A stretch of 64,000 nucleotides of DNA from Sepiola atlantica (GCA_963556195.1 OY744529.1:61325080-61389079); one strand, 5' to 3'; numbered from the stretch's first letter, positions 35,441 through 47,716 are shown. A program made the numbers and translations. The notes: generated from the sequence alone by a model not told the origin.

Positions 35441-37246
35441 CTTCAAATGTTATTCATTACATTCATTATTTTTAATCTTCTCATAATATTCATCACCATT
35501 CAACTGACAATTTATTCATTTTTTTTAACTGTTATGATTATCTACCCTATTGCGTCACTACATAGACTCTCCCAACACTATGAATAGTGATAATGGTGGT
35601 AACAAACAGAGTCGCTATGACCAAGCTAGAACTAGTCTCTGGCAACCCATTATTTCTGTACTTTGTGTAACTACATACTCTTGTTAACACTTCCGCATTG
35701 TTGTCTCATTTCTTTTCTATCCCCTTAAGGCTACAACATTGACCCTTATCCTCGAGTGGCTTTTAGCCTTGATGAGTGGTGGCTGATTAGTAAAAAATGA
35801 AGAAAAGTCGTATGTTTTAACTTTCTTTGGAGTATCTTTTAGTCCGATCTTCCTGTGCACTTATTAAAATGCTTGAAGGTATATGAACATTATGACGCGT
35901 ATTCTACTAATGATAATTGTTAATACTCGATTTATCAAATTCTATTAAGAGATGCAATGATGTCATTTATTTCTAGATTATAGTTATAATCTTTTACGTG
36001 ATGTGGACAGATGCTTAAACTGTTATAATATACTTCAAATATTATTATAAATCCAATAATGCGCACGTGTCTCATAAATTAAGTCTTAATACCAAGACGC
36101 CTATTCCAATTGCGTCTTTAAGATGGCAGAACCATTGCAAGGAATGGCGATAAGAGTCCTTTACTAGTAAAGAAAATAATTAGTTTTCCATTTAAACCCG
36201 TCATGCGTGAGTTGTTTGATCAGAAAATCGGTGTCAATTTGTCTGTTGTCTTTGAGAAGAAATCCTAAAATCTCATTGTACCTCGATGTATATTCATGCA
36301 TCGGAACACATGTGTAACAATATTTAGATGCGGGTGTTTAAAAATAAGTTTAGTATGGTAAATTTCCATGCAAGGTTAAAGGTTAGGCAGAGTGGAATTC
36401 TCAAGTAGGTTACATATGCCAGAGACAAGAAACCGATAAGCTGACGTGGCGAATGTATATAGAGGATATTTCTCGTTCGACTGAACCAGAAAAGAGATGG
36501 AGCAGTCGGTTTGGATAGCTACTGCCTCCATCCCATATGGGGGAGGGGGTAGGTTGGGTGTTTTATGTGTATACATGTATGTTATAAAGAAATAATAAAA
36601 CGGCAGAGATTTTTTTTAAATCTCATTGTATTTGTGATGTTTTTACAGACAGACAGGGATGAGAAAAGTGATTAAGTAGATCTCCTGGGTGTGTAAAAAG
36701 TAACTTTATGTTATCAAGTACTCATAATTTACTACTGAAATATACTTCTTATAGAAAATGAATATAAGAAAGTGTATAGAATAGTTTTATTTTTAATTCA
36801 ATATGGGCGCTAGTATTCGCCACCAGCTTTTTTTATTTTACTAATGAGTCAACACTTATCAAAGATAAGGATTAATGAGACGGATAAATTAACAAATGAA
36901 AACAGCAATTTTTCCTTCTTTGTCAGAAATATCGTGTATGGAATGTAGCGACTTTTGTTTTTCAAGTCGACTGTTTTGAGTGGGTGGTATGTGGAGATTT
37001 TCAATCCTTTCATTGTATTCATCATCATTCAACTAGTAAGAAAAAATTAAAAAATGAGTTTCTTGTCAAATTAGTTGATGCGGTTCTTAGGCGGATTAAG
37101 AAGCTTGTGGCGAATGCTCGCTTCCATATTAATTTTCTAAAAAAAACCTATGCTATACACTTTCTTATCATTTTCTTTGCTTGTGAGAATAAGGCTTCCG
37201 TAATGAATTACTTAATTACTTAATAATACGATGTTACTTTCCACAC
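35441..37246. other. Nothing recognised
   Basis: No domain, terminal repeat or RNA gene found. Open stretches at 36376-36576 and 36984-37223 match nothing I know. Confidence 0.4.
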
Positions 37247-37247
37247 A

Positions 37248-37312
37248 TCCTCTATATATAAAAGAGAGACATGTAAAATACAAGGTAAAATACCCAGCAA
37301 CGCCGGGTTTCT
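37248..37312 (+). repeat. Fragment with Helitron-like end motifs
   Basis: TCCTCTATATATAAAAGAGA resembles the left end of the Helitron at 31907. CAGCAACGCCGGG, about 35 bp later, resembles its terminal hairpin. CTAG is missing, so this is at most a collapsed derivative. Confidence 0.3.
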
Positions 37313-37483
37313 CAAACCTTTCTCTTCTACACGTCAGCTCAAATGAAAAAAAAATGTTATTTTTCATTTTTATCGCAATAAAATAAATTTTTGTAATATT
37401 ATTCATGTTCATGATACTGATCGATATCGACTAGGAGATGACAGGAAGGCTATAACAAAAAAAAAAGTCAATTGTCTAGTGTC

Positions 37484-37550
37484 AGGTTCGAACCCTGAAA
37501 GATGGCATAAAACTGAACTGGAGGTGAACGTGTTATCCACACGGCCACTA
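37484..37550 (-). repeat. tRNA-like sequence, possible SINE head
   Basis: Minus strand: TAGTGGCCGTGTGGATAACA (37550-37531) is A-box-like, and GGGTTCGAACCT (37495-37484) is a good B box about 40 nt later. No complete cloverleaf can be drawn, so a tRNA-derived SINE or chance match is likelier than a tRNA gene. Confidence 0.35.
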
Positions 37551-39215
37551 AACAAATTGTCTTTTTAACCTGTTTTTTAACCTACTTATTTGTCTTTTTA
37601 ACCTACTTATATTGTTTATTAGTTAGGCGTCGGGATCACTCAGCATAGATCTAAAATAGTTCGATTGTCTCAAATAAAAAACGAAAGATAAAGAAAAGTT
37701 CCAATAATAAATAATAAAAAAGTATGTCAAATACGTACGGTTATTTGACTAAAAAAGAAACAACCGTGACGTATTTTTATATCTTTCTTAATTTTTTTTC
37801 TTACTGGTTGGGAAAAGTTTCAGATAATTATAAGTATGTTGTTCGGTCGGCTGGAAATGAAACGCTAAAAATGGTGGAACATTTGTTTCACATGTTATCT
37901 TTACGTACTTTTAATTTTAAATAATGAGTCATAAAAAAAGGTTCAAGAACTACTGACATCGATACGAACATCGTATCAAAGGTGCAGATTCTAAATTTGC
38001 GTTTAGTTTGGTTCTTAGATCAACCGTTTAACTGTCATGTCGCGACACACATACATATATGCATGCTTTAGATATAAGGATATCCATTCAATTCTGGCTG
38101 TCATACTAACGTATTTTTAGTTGCATAGTGTTTCAGTTTTTATCGTATTTGCGTGAATGTCGTTTTAAAATAACCGTTACCAATGAAACCAGTCCCCAAA
38201 GAAGCTTAGACTTTTACAAAAATATTGATTAAAATGTCTATTGAACAATTTGTGCCCCAGTTTTTCACCCCGTAAGAAACCTGGCAATCTTCAACAAAAT
38301 ATAACCTATTCAAAACATGGGGTCGCGTCCAGTAAACCGTGTGGGTCGGGGAATAAAACATAAAAAGCTGTATTCTGATAAATAATAAATGGGAGAAAAG
38401 GAAAACGGTAATTCAATTTGCATGTCATCAGAAAAGTTGGCCGAATCAGAAAGATTCAGATCATATGAATCAGGTTCTGAAGGTAATGGGATGCAAAGCC
38501 AATCCCCATCAGTAATTTTCAATATGGCAGCATAAAAACGCCTTCAAACAGACTACTTGAAGATGAATAAATACAATGCTTCATCAAATCTTCAGATTAA
38601 GCGAATGCTTGACATAACATATGATACGCATACATATATATTAGGTTAGCGCGGGTGGAGTTCATGCGCCGTATTAAAATAATGATTTAGTATCTCGGAT
38701 ATTCTTTTTAGATGAGGATCGATGATTTGTATTATCTGGATTATTCGGACTACTGTTCTCATCTTGGATGTTATTTTTACAACGTTTTAGCCGGAATAAC
38801 CCTCGACCTTCTTCAGGTGCGTCTTGTCGAACTCGGGAATCTGTACGAAGTTTCGAACGAAACCCTTTATTTAGTTCACGGGGGTAGCTTTTCTCCTTAC
38901 GTCGGCCATGATCGGATAAAAGTAGTTTTAATATCGCTCGTACTGAGGATTGAACTTTTAACCTCCCGAAGACTGTCAGATGGATAAAACGGATAAAAGT
39001 GCTAAGTGATAATCAGTTCTAAGTGACAACGAAACAGCATTCTGTGGATGACTATATATGTTCGCGTGTAAGTGTGTATGTGCGTGTGTGTGTAACTTGG
39101 TAGGTTCGATTTTGGTGTAGGATACTTCACAGGGTAACTCCATTTAGAGAGCTCAATTTAATTGCAGAACAATACTGACAAAGTAACATGAAAAAACTCA
39201 AAACACAGTGTCAGT
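37551..39215. other. No gene; possible old repeat at 38640-39000
   Basis: The 38640-39000 part is GC-richer, has a B-box-like GTTCAATCC on the minus strand at about 38948-38956, and shares a short block with 22980-23020. I cannot assign it to a family. (GT)n-like sequence lies at about 39060-39096. Confidence 0.35.
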
Positions 39216-39219
39216 TATA

Positions 39220-39262
39220 AGTAATAATCTATTTCATCCGCCCAGCGGAATCTTCAGATTTC
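39220..39262 (-). ncRNA. Hammerhead-like motif, core intact, stem I imperfect
   Basis: Minus strand: CTGAAGA (39257-39251), T, stem II TCCGC with GCGGA around TGG, T, GAAA (39235-39232), then ATA-loop-TAT as stem III and T before the predicted cut. Stem I pairs at three of four positions. The T on each side of stem II is the same feature as in the hammerheads at 12957 and 49602, supporting a shared origin. Confidence 0.5.
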
Positions 39263-39853
39263 AAATGAAAATATAATTTTACTCCTGAAAACGAAGATAA
39301 AAATTAACATTGCGGTTTCGAAAGAAATTCACTCCATATCCTGAGAAGAGGATGTGGAATTGCACAGTGATTTTTAATGAAGTTACGATTTAATAGTTAT
39401 TAGATATTTTTCTCTTTTAACACTGGATCTTATATAGGTGGTAGTAGTCTCTCTAGCTACAAATCAAAGAATTCACAAGTAGGTGTAAAGGCGCTAGTGT
39501 GTACTCATATTGAATCGCTCTTACACCCACATTATGATACTCATCAACACCTACACACATACCCGCACACTTTCAAATGCAGACATACATACATTCACAT
39601 ATACATTCAATTCGCTCCGTCACAAAACATGGTTTATGTCCTGTGGCAATTTTTTTATGTTTTATGGCCTCCGTTCAGTCTTGAGAGACAATGGATATTC
39701 CCTGTAAGTGTGTTTATGCTGGGAGTCAATTGTGACGCAGGGGTTGCATAATCAACAACCAAACCTCTCCTGAATCGGTAATGCTTGATTCCAATGGCAA
39801 GGAGAAGTCCGAGACGATTGGAAACAATACCAAAATAAGTAGAGAGTTCTCCT

Positions 39854-39970
39854 ACATACAGCGCCTGGTATTCCCAGATTGTCACTCATATTAGTATTGA
39901 CCAGGCTGAACGTCGCTTAACTTTGGTGATCTGACGGGAACCGGCGTATCAACGTGAAATTGCCGTATAA
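39854..39970 (-). pseudogene. 5S rRNA-derived sequence (pseudogene or 5S-SINE head)
   Basis: Read on the minus strand, about 117 nt align from end to end with animal 5S rRNA. Matching blocks include GCCGGTTCCCGTCAGATCAC (helix III region), AAAGTTAAGCGACGTTC (box A region), GCCTGGT, and TGAGTGACAATCTGGGAATA (box C region), ending near GGCGCTGTATG. 5S rRNA is the small RNA of the large ribosomal subunit, transcribed by pol III from internal boxes A, IE and C. Several conserved positions are changed, for example in the loop E and IE parts, and no T-run terminator directly follows. A pseudogene or the head of a 5S-derived SINE is therefore likelier than a working gene. Confidence 0.75.
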
Positions 39971-40539
39971 AAGTGAATGTGTCGTCCTCTGTTGCATAGA
40001 TGATGATAATACTACTAATAGAATGTTTACTTTTAATATGAATAAATTCAATATTAACAAACGACCTTAAAGGTTATTCTCTATGAATTAGCGATATCGT
40101 TCTGTTATTTTGTTTTGCAGGGGAAAAGTAAAAACAAATATTAGAGGTGTTGTGGTAAATAGATACTTAAGAAGTACGCACAAATGACAGTCACACGCAC
40201 GTGTAATCACTGCATGCAACCAACTACACTCGTTAAACCGTATGTCATATGTAGAATGTTTTAGGATTAGATTTAAATAAAGGAACACCTATGATTAATA
40301 TTGTCCTAATTTTATAGGCGTGGGTAATTAGTACGTTTACCGGTTTGTTATTTTGAATTTATTTCTGTGTCTTCATCGCGAAATTATCTTGCATCTCTGG
40401 TTTAATATATTATTATATTCATTGAAATTCCACAGTTGTATCCTTCATCTGTTGTATAATTGTATATTACTGGCATGCTTAAAAGAAAAACGATGAATAA
40501 TTGCGTGTAAAAATGTAACGGTATATCTTTATTGTCCGG

Positions 40540-40806
40540 TTGTTCTATGGACGTCCGTTGCAGATGCAAACACCACGATATTATTGTACCCCCTTTGTTA
40601 GAACTGAAACATACTTATCTTAGTACTCTGGTTAATGTAGTTTCCGAATATATCTTAATATAGGGGTCTAGCTCAAAACCCCTTGCAACAGCTTGTGACA
40701 TATGTTCATTCTATAGACGTCCGGTGCAGGTGCAGACCCCACGATATTATTGCTCAATCTTTGTTGAAACTAAAATATGCTTATATAAGTACTCTGATTT
40801 ATGGAC
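40540..40806. repeat. Two direct copies of a ~105-bp segment
   Basis: Copies at about 40540-40645 and 40697-40804 share TCTATGGACGTCCG or TCTATAGACGTCCG, CACGATATTATTG, TTTGTT, and a GTACTCTG block. The right end (CAGATACTACACTGTAATCA, 40807-40826) resembles 47329-47350. Confidence 0.75.
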
Positions 40807-40926
40807 AGGACAGATACTACACTGTAATCATAGCCTAGAAGTCAAAATAGCGTATTTTAGTTTGAGTTTCAATCAGCAAACCAACTGAGGAAAAATGACT
40901 ATTGAAAGGAAAAAGTGTGAGAAGGC

Positions 40927-42187
<1,261 letters not shown>

Positions 42188-42482
42188 ACTCACAGCGTTC
42201 ATAAGCTTAACTGTCGATTTTTCTCTCTTTCTTTTTCTTCTTCTTTTTTAACTCACAGCGTTTCCAACCGACCTTCATAAGTTAACTGTCGATTGTTTAT
42301 ATCTTTCTTCTTCTTCTTTTAACTCACAGCGTTTCCAATCGGCGTTCATAAGCTAACTGTCGATTTTTTCTCTCTTTCTTCTTCTTCTTTTTTTTAAATC
42401 ACAGCATTTCCAATCGGCGTTCATAAGTTAACTGCCGATTTTTTCTCTTTCTTCTTCTTCTTCTTCTTCTTATTCTTTTTTA
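42188..42482. repeat. Tandem repeat, four copies of a ~72-bp unit with (TTC)n
   Basis: Each unit contains CTCACAGCGTTTCCAATCGG, then a TTCATAAG-TTAACTGTCGATT block, then a TTC-rich tract. Copies begin near 42188, 42251, 42322 and 42397. The first copy lacks the middle of the unit. Confidence 0.85.
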
Positions 42483-42696
42483 ACATTTCTTTCTTTCTTT
42501 ATCCCTTTCTACTGTTTATTAAACGTAACTATTTTTCATATAATTAGTATATGTGTTATACATACGTTTATACATATTCTACATTATTTTTATTTAGATA
42601 GCTTTGGATTTGCTCTATCAATTTATTTTGATTAATTTGATAAGACTTAAAAGCATCAGGATGGCGAGTAATTGCCTTATTTAATTGTCTAAATAT

Positions 42697-43405
42697 TTAA
42701 TTTTGATCGCCACCTTGTTTAATCATTCTTATTATTAGGTCAGAAATTGGGGGCATAAACTCTACCAATTTTAAGGTAACACGAGCAATCCTCAGAAATT
42801 CGAACATAATACGCTCGTAAAATATATACACAAAGCAGGTACTATTTTTATGTGGCATCCGCACGATACGAAAAGGAAATGAATTTCTTTTATCAAACAG
42901 TTTATAGATAAATATTTTATCTTCAATTTTTTTTATCCAAATCAAGAAAAGGAGCTTGTGTTCCCTTATGTTCACAGTTTAATTTTAACTCCTTAGGATA
43001 TATTAAATGTTTAGTATTTGCAAACTCATCGCTATCATTAATGCAAACAAGGTCGTCAATATATCGCCTACATCCATGCTAACTATACGCTCTAGATATA
43101 TCATTTTTATTAATGATGATATATACATATATTCAAGCCTATGTAAATATAGATTTGCCCAAAATAGAGAAGGATCCAAACCCATTGGAATACCTATTGT
43201 TTGGAGTAGTACTTTATTTCCTATTTGAATGTAACTCTCTTTTATAAGGTGACTTATAAGCATTGTCAGACCAGTTTTGGACACACTCTTCTTACCATTT
43301 TTAGTTTTACACCAAAAGGCTTTAGATTTTGCAAAGTCTATGTATTTACCTTGTCCTCCTGCAAAAGCTAAATCTATAGTATTACCTAATTCTTTAATAA
43401 GTTAT
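42697..43405 (-). pseudogene. Reverse transcriptase fragment, family unclear (PLE-like?)
   Basis: From high to low coordinates: a GQGKYIDFAKSKAFWCKTKN segment (about 43360-43300), then TIGIPMGLDPSLFWANLYL (43200-43145), RRYIDDLVCINDSDEFANT (43070-43010) with the catalytic YIDD intact at 43063-43052, LNCEHKGTQAPFLDLD, and KIEDKIFIYKLFDKRNSFPF, then RIVRMPHKNS. A frame change separates the thumb region. The G(I/L)PMG motif before YIDD fits PLE-type or related RTs, but the IVRMP tail differs from the two clear PLEs in this window, so I leave the clade open. Neither ends nor an endonuclease are visible. Confidence 0.65.
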
Positions 43406-43419
43406 TTATGTGGTATTTT

Positions 43420-43421
<2 letters not shown>

Positions 43422-43488
<67 letters not shown>
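43422..43488. repeat. (TA)n microsatellite
   Basis: About 33 TA units lie between the minus-strand RT fragment and the left inverted repeat of the PLE. Confidence 0.98.
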
Positions 43489-43493
<5 letters not shown>

Positions 43494-43610
43494 AATATAA
43501 GAGACAACTAATGTCTAGATATCCTTTGGTAGATCCTTTCAATAGTCCGAATCAGGATCTTAGTTTCGGAGACGAATTGGCTGATGAATTTGTCATAGCT
43601 TAGATGTGTG

Positions 43611-43652
43611 TCCCAAGTACTTTCACACCCATCCGGGTCCATCTTCAGGGGA
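43611..43652 (-). ncRNA. Hammerhead in the left PLE arm
   Basis: Minus strand: CTGAAGA (43648-43642), T, stem II GGACCC with GGGTGT around GGAT (one mismatch), GAAA (43624-43621), stem III from AGTACT, T, with cleavage predicted between 43615 and 43614. Stem I is TCCC (43652-43649) with GGGA (43614-43611), four perfect pairs. Confidence 0.65.
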
Positions 43653-43769
43653 ATGAGGTTACTCACGTACACCCCATGTGTTTGTATTATAGAAGGTTTT
43701 GGCGGGAATTATGTAATAAGTACGAAACTATAGTTAAAACTATAGACATTTTAGTATAGTATTACGTAT

Positions 43770-45417
43770 ATTAAAGTTAATTCTATTAAAATCAGCAAAG
43801 ATCATCTCAACAATCTCCATATCGAAGCGGAAAAGATACGTACAAAACTCAAAAACTACCTTACTCCGGAAAAACTCCAGGAAGTTGAATTCTGTCTCTC
43901 ACAAATCAACACTAAAAAAGATGCACAACATAAACTTAAACTCAAAGAAAAAAATAAACAACATTTACAAAGGTTCCCTACTACTGCCAAATCAGGAAGA
44001 TACATTCATTAACCTTTCTGACTTTGAAATAACTTAACCACGAATAGATTTTCTAAACCTAGGACCTAACTGCCATTTATTTCCAAGATACCAAAACCTA
44101 CACAAAAAAACAGAATTTGAATTACTATGTCAAAATATACTAAAACTTGAGGAGGATAATGAATTTAATATGAAACCCAAACTCCGCGATTTACTAAAGG
44201 CTGAAACTACTAAAAATAGATATAACATCAAACCTAGTACATCTTTATTAACAAAACATTTAAAACTCGCCGCTCACCAACTGCGAAATCATCCTGACAT
44301 CATTATAAAAAAAAGCAGATAAAAGTAATATGCATGTCATACATAATACATCTGACTACTACTCAAAACTAGAAAGCACTCTCGAAGATCGTAACAAATT
44401 CCAAAATATAAATGCGACCCCTCTCCTTAAAACTAAAATTAATAAATTAATTACTGCTAACAACGCCCTTTGTGAGAATGAAAAGCTACCTAAAATCAAA
44501 GGTGATATATTTATAGAACAGTGAAAACGCATAAGCTGAACGTTCCCTTGCGTCCAATTATCTCTCAAATACCTACACCCACTTACAAATCATCAAAAAC
44601 AATCAACAATTTGATATCCCTATATATTCCCAACATATGTAGTATTAAATCCACACATCAACTAATACGAACTCTAAGAAGTAAAAAAAACCTGAACATG
44701 GCGTTATTGCCTCTCTAGCTGTAGAAAATCTCTTTACTAATGTACCTGTTGAAGAAACTATTAATATAATCATTAATACTATTTACAATAACCCTAATAA
44801 CCGCCCTCTAAAAATTAACCCTAGCACCTTACGTAAAATTCTGCTAGCTTGAACGACTGAAGTTCCATTTTACGATCATCGCGGCAACATTTATATCCAA
44901 AAAGATGGTGTCGCTATGGGCTCCGTGCTTGGTCCAACCTTTAGCAATTACTACATGTCCAACTTAGAAACTAAAGTCTTTAACCTTATCAATACACCAA
45001 CAATATATTTACGATACGTAGATGACATCTTAATTCTTACAAATACTATAAATTAAATTAATATATTAAAAACCACGTTCCAAAATAACTCCGTTCTTGA
45101 TTTCACCTACGAATTAAACATTGATAACAAAAAAATACCTCTTTTAGACGTTTTAATATAGACTAATCACAATGAATTCTCTACATCTACCTAGCAAAAA
45201 CCGACAAACAAAGACCTATGTACCCTTAACTTACTTAGTGAATGCCCTTTTAGATATAAAATAGCCATTATTAAAAACTTACTAACTCGAGCTAAACTAA
45301 TTGCCTCCTCCCCTATCTTCCAACATGAACTTATCAATATAGAAAACTCTAGTTAATAATGGCTTCCCAAACTATGTAATCCACCAACAAATTCTACTGT
45401 TTAAAAATAATTCCCAC

Positions 45418-45456
<39 letters not shown>

Positions 45457-45995
45457 GAAATCTATTTCTCCACTTAACACAACTATTAAACTATTTTATC
45501 GCAACCAGTTCCATCACAATTATAAAATAGATGAACAAGTTCTAAGAAATATTATTAATAAGAACGTATTCTCTACTGACCCAAATAAAAAAGTAAAACT
45601 GATCATTTTCTACAATAAAGTAAAAACCACTAACCTTATTATCACAAATAATTCTTCCCCCTCGATTAGAGTTTTGGATAAGACAAACCTTGTTTATGAG
45701 TTTAAATGTCCTTTGGGAGACTGTGTCTCCGACAACCAAGAAAAAAAACATATACATAGGTTTGATTACCACGACTTTGTCGAGAAGATTGACGATGCAT
45801 TTGTCTGATACTAGCGCCATAGCCTAACACTTAACTAACGACCATTCCTGCCCCCGATCGGAATTCAGAAAACTCTTACTAGAAAATACCAAAATATTAG
45901 AGTATAGTACTAACAAACAAACAGTCCATATATTATTATAAGCCCTATATATAAAAACCAAAAAAAAACTAATTAATAGAATTAACTTAATATCA
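43770..45995 (+). pseudogene. PLE reverse transcriptase with GIY-YIG domain, decayed
   Basis: The N-terminal part has LNNLHIEAEKIRTKLKNYL (43810-43870) and FLNLGPNCHLFPRYQN-like text (44045-44100). RT motifs follow: KADKSNMHVIHNTSDYY (about 44310-44355), KTHKLNVPLRPIISQIPTPT (44521-44582), SLFTNVPVEETINIII (44729-44775), DGVAMGSVLGPTFSNYYMS (44900-44960) and the catalytic YVDDILIL (45015-45038). The linker contains twelve Asp codons (45418-45453) before a stop. GIY-YIG follows as LVYEFKCP (45691-45715), then, one frame shift later, YIGLITTTLSRRLTMH and an ENTK segment with the likely catalytic glutamate. At least four stops or shifts inactivate it. The RT core is close to intact. Confidence 0.8.
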
Positions 45996-46108
45996 GTAAT
46001 AATGTACTTAAATGTCTATAGTTCTAACTATAGTTTCGTACTTATTACATAATTCCCGCCAAAACCTTCTATAATACAAACACATGGGGTGTACCTGATT
46101 AACCTCAT

Positions 46109-46150
46109 TCACCTGAAGATGGACCCGGATGGGTCTGAAAGTACTTGGGA
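46109..46150 (+). ncRNA. Hammerhead in the right PLE arm
   Basis: Plus strand: CTGAAGA (46113-46119), T, stem II GGACCC (46121-46126) with GGGTCT (46131-46136), GAAA (46137-46140), stem III AGTACT, T 46146, cleavage predicted after it. Stem I is TCAC (46109-46112) with GGGA (46147-46150), with one mismatch; the left arm has the paired TCCC. Confidence 0.65.
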
Positions 46151-46265
46151 CACAAATCTATACTATGACAAATTCATCAGCCAATTCGCCTCCGAAACTA
46201 CCAAAGGATATATAGACATAAGTTGTCTCTTATATTCAACAATACTTGCCTGCAAGAGAAGATGC

Positions 46266-46267
<2 letters not shown>

Positions 46268-46318
<51 letters not shown>
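46268..46318. repeat. (TA)n microsatellite
   Basis: About 25 TA units about 120 nt downstream of the right-arm hammerhead cut. The left arm has the same spacing to its own TA array. Sequence 46319-46770 holds no feature I can name. Confidence 0.98.
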
Positions 46319-46320
<2 letters not shown>

Positions 46321-46770
46321 ATAAACACCTAAGACTTTGGGTCAACCAGATATATCATATGACAATTTAAGAATAATCAAAATCTGTAACATATTCATTT
46401 TTAAGTATATCAGTTCCAAGAATTCAACATTAACAAAGGTCTCTACGTACGATCGTTACTGAAACGAAGTTTTTCTTGATTAAAATGTCTCATCAACATA
46501 AATACCAAGAACACTACAATTACAATTCAAACAAAAATAACCAAAACCTTTTAGATGGAGGGGGGGGGGAGAAAGCAAACAGGTAAGAAGTCCCCCTCTC
46601 GCCTCTTTATAAACTCTTATTGTTCATGTATCATCATCGGTATATCTTTCTTTCTAGTCAGTGATGTTACTTTAATTTGAATTACCTCTCTTGAAAATTA
46701 ATTAAAAAATATTTTACGAAAGGTTTTAGTAATTTTACTTTTTTTATTAAATCACTTTAATTGCTGTTAA

Positions 46771-46785
46771 TATCGGCGAAACTAT

Positions 46786-46865
<80 letters not shown>

Positions 46866-46880
46866 ATAGTTTCGCCGATA
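46771..46880. repeat. 110-bp perfect palindrome built on (TA)n
   Basis: TATCGGCGAAACTATTGCAT (46771-46790) is repeated in inverted form at 46861-46880, and the 70 bp between is pure (AT)n, itself self-complementary. The whole stretch can fold as one hairpin without mismatches. (GA)n and (CAGA)n-like repeats follow to about 46930. Confidence 0.95.
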
Positions 46881-47059
46881 TATATATAGAGAGAGAGAAA
46901 CAGACAGACAGACAGATAGACAGACAGAGAAATAGTTCAATAAAATTACAAATGAATAGCACCAAATATTAATTTATTATGAACTGCTTTAATATACTTA
47001 TTTAAATTAGGCATTTAAATTGATATTTAGTTATTTACTTCCCTCTCACAGCAGAAAGA

Positions 47060-47360
47060 TGTGACACAAGGTCAGAATTTGGGATTCGAATACCAGCACT
47101 CGAGAAAGTGAACACTCTAGCCTACAAAAAATGCCTGGGCAGCCGGTCGGCATTCCCCAGTAGGGGCGCCTCAGGCGATTAGCAATAAACTAACCCCTTC
47201 TCAAAGGGTGAGAAGGCAAAGCCTGGGGTGGACCTCCTAGAACTGCGCAGGACAAACCCTCAGACCGGCGGAATCAAGGCCCGAAGGCCAAGACGGTACC
47301 GGTCTATAGGGTGTAGTATCCATCGGAACAGATACTACACTTTGATCCCAGCCCAAAAGC
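47060..47360. repeat. Dispersed repeat with tRNA-like part, related to 19840-20060
   Basis: GC-rich for this window. On the minus strand, 47125-47114 is A-box-like (TAGGCTAGAGTG) and 47094-47082 (GGTATTCGAATCC) is B-box-like, about 20 nt apart, so a tRNA-derived SINE is plausible. The block GCAATAAACTAACCCCTTCT is shared in diverged form with 19969-19990, and the right end (GATACTACAC) with about 40810. The family is not known to me. Confidence 0.45.
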
Positions 47361-47501
47361 CATAAACAAAGATATTTAGTCTGCAATATACATACAGTAT
47401 TTCAAAATAGTATGCTGTATTGTTGATTCAAATAACAGTAAACCGATTTTATTATAATATAGGAGCGATAAATGAACAAATTTTCGCATTTATTCATTTA
47501 G

Positions 47502-47522
47502 ATATATATATATATATATATA
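47502..47522. repeat. Short (TA)n
   Basis: Ten TA units; the surrounding 47361-47660 holds no gene. Confidence 0.95.
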
Positions 47523-47660
47523 CCAGATAAAATGCGACCGTTGTGTTACTCATTGAGCTCTTGTTATTATTTGTTTCAGGAAAAGTCAACTTGAAAAGCC
47601 TGTTAAATATAAAAATAAAAAGACAAAATTCAATATTAACCCTTTTCGGCTCGCTATATA

Positions 47661-47663
<3 letters not shown>

Positions 47664-47716
<53 letters not shown>
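47664..47716. repeat. (CT)n microsatellite
   Basis: About 26 CT units. The open frame through it is an artefact. Confidence 0.97.

Larger units (their letters stand above)
43488..46255 (+). mobile_element. Penelope-like element (PLE 1) with inverted terminal repeats
   Basis: Left arm 43488-43758 and right arm about 46003-46247 are reverse complements over some 245 bp. The left arm has an extra ~35 bp around 43546-43580. Both arms carry a hammerhead and both outer ends touch (TA)n. Between them lies a plus-strand PLE gene with RT and GIY-YIG domains. PLEs are retroelements that prime cDNA at a nick made by their GIY-YIG nuclease. The gene is broken, so the copy is inactive. Confidence 0.85.

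Noticed and set aside
37484..37550. Functional tRNA gene
   Set aside because: A and B box resemblance only; no acceptor or anticodon stems can be drawn.
39655..39885. 76-codon minus-strand open frame
   Set aside because: Its start lies inside the 5S-like sequence, so it is better explained as 5S-derived DNA.
43277..43603. 108-codon plus-strand open frame
   Set aside because: It runs antisense through the RT fragment and then through (TA)n.
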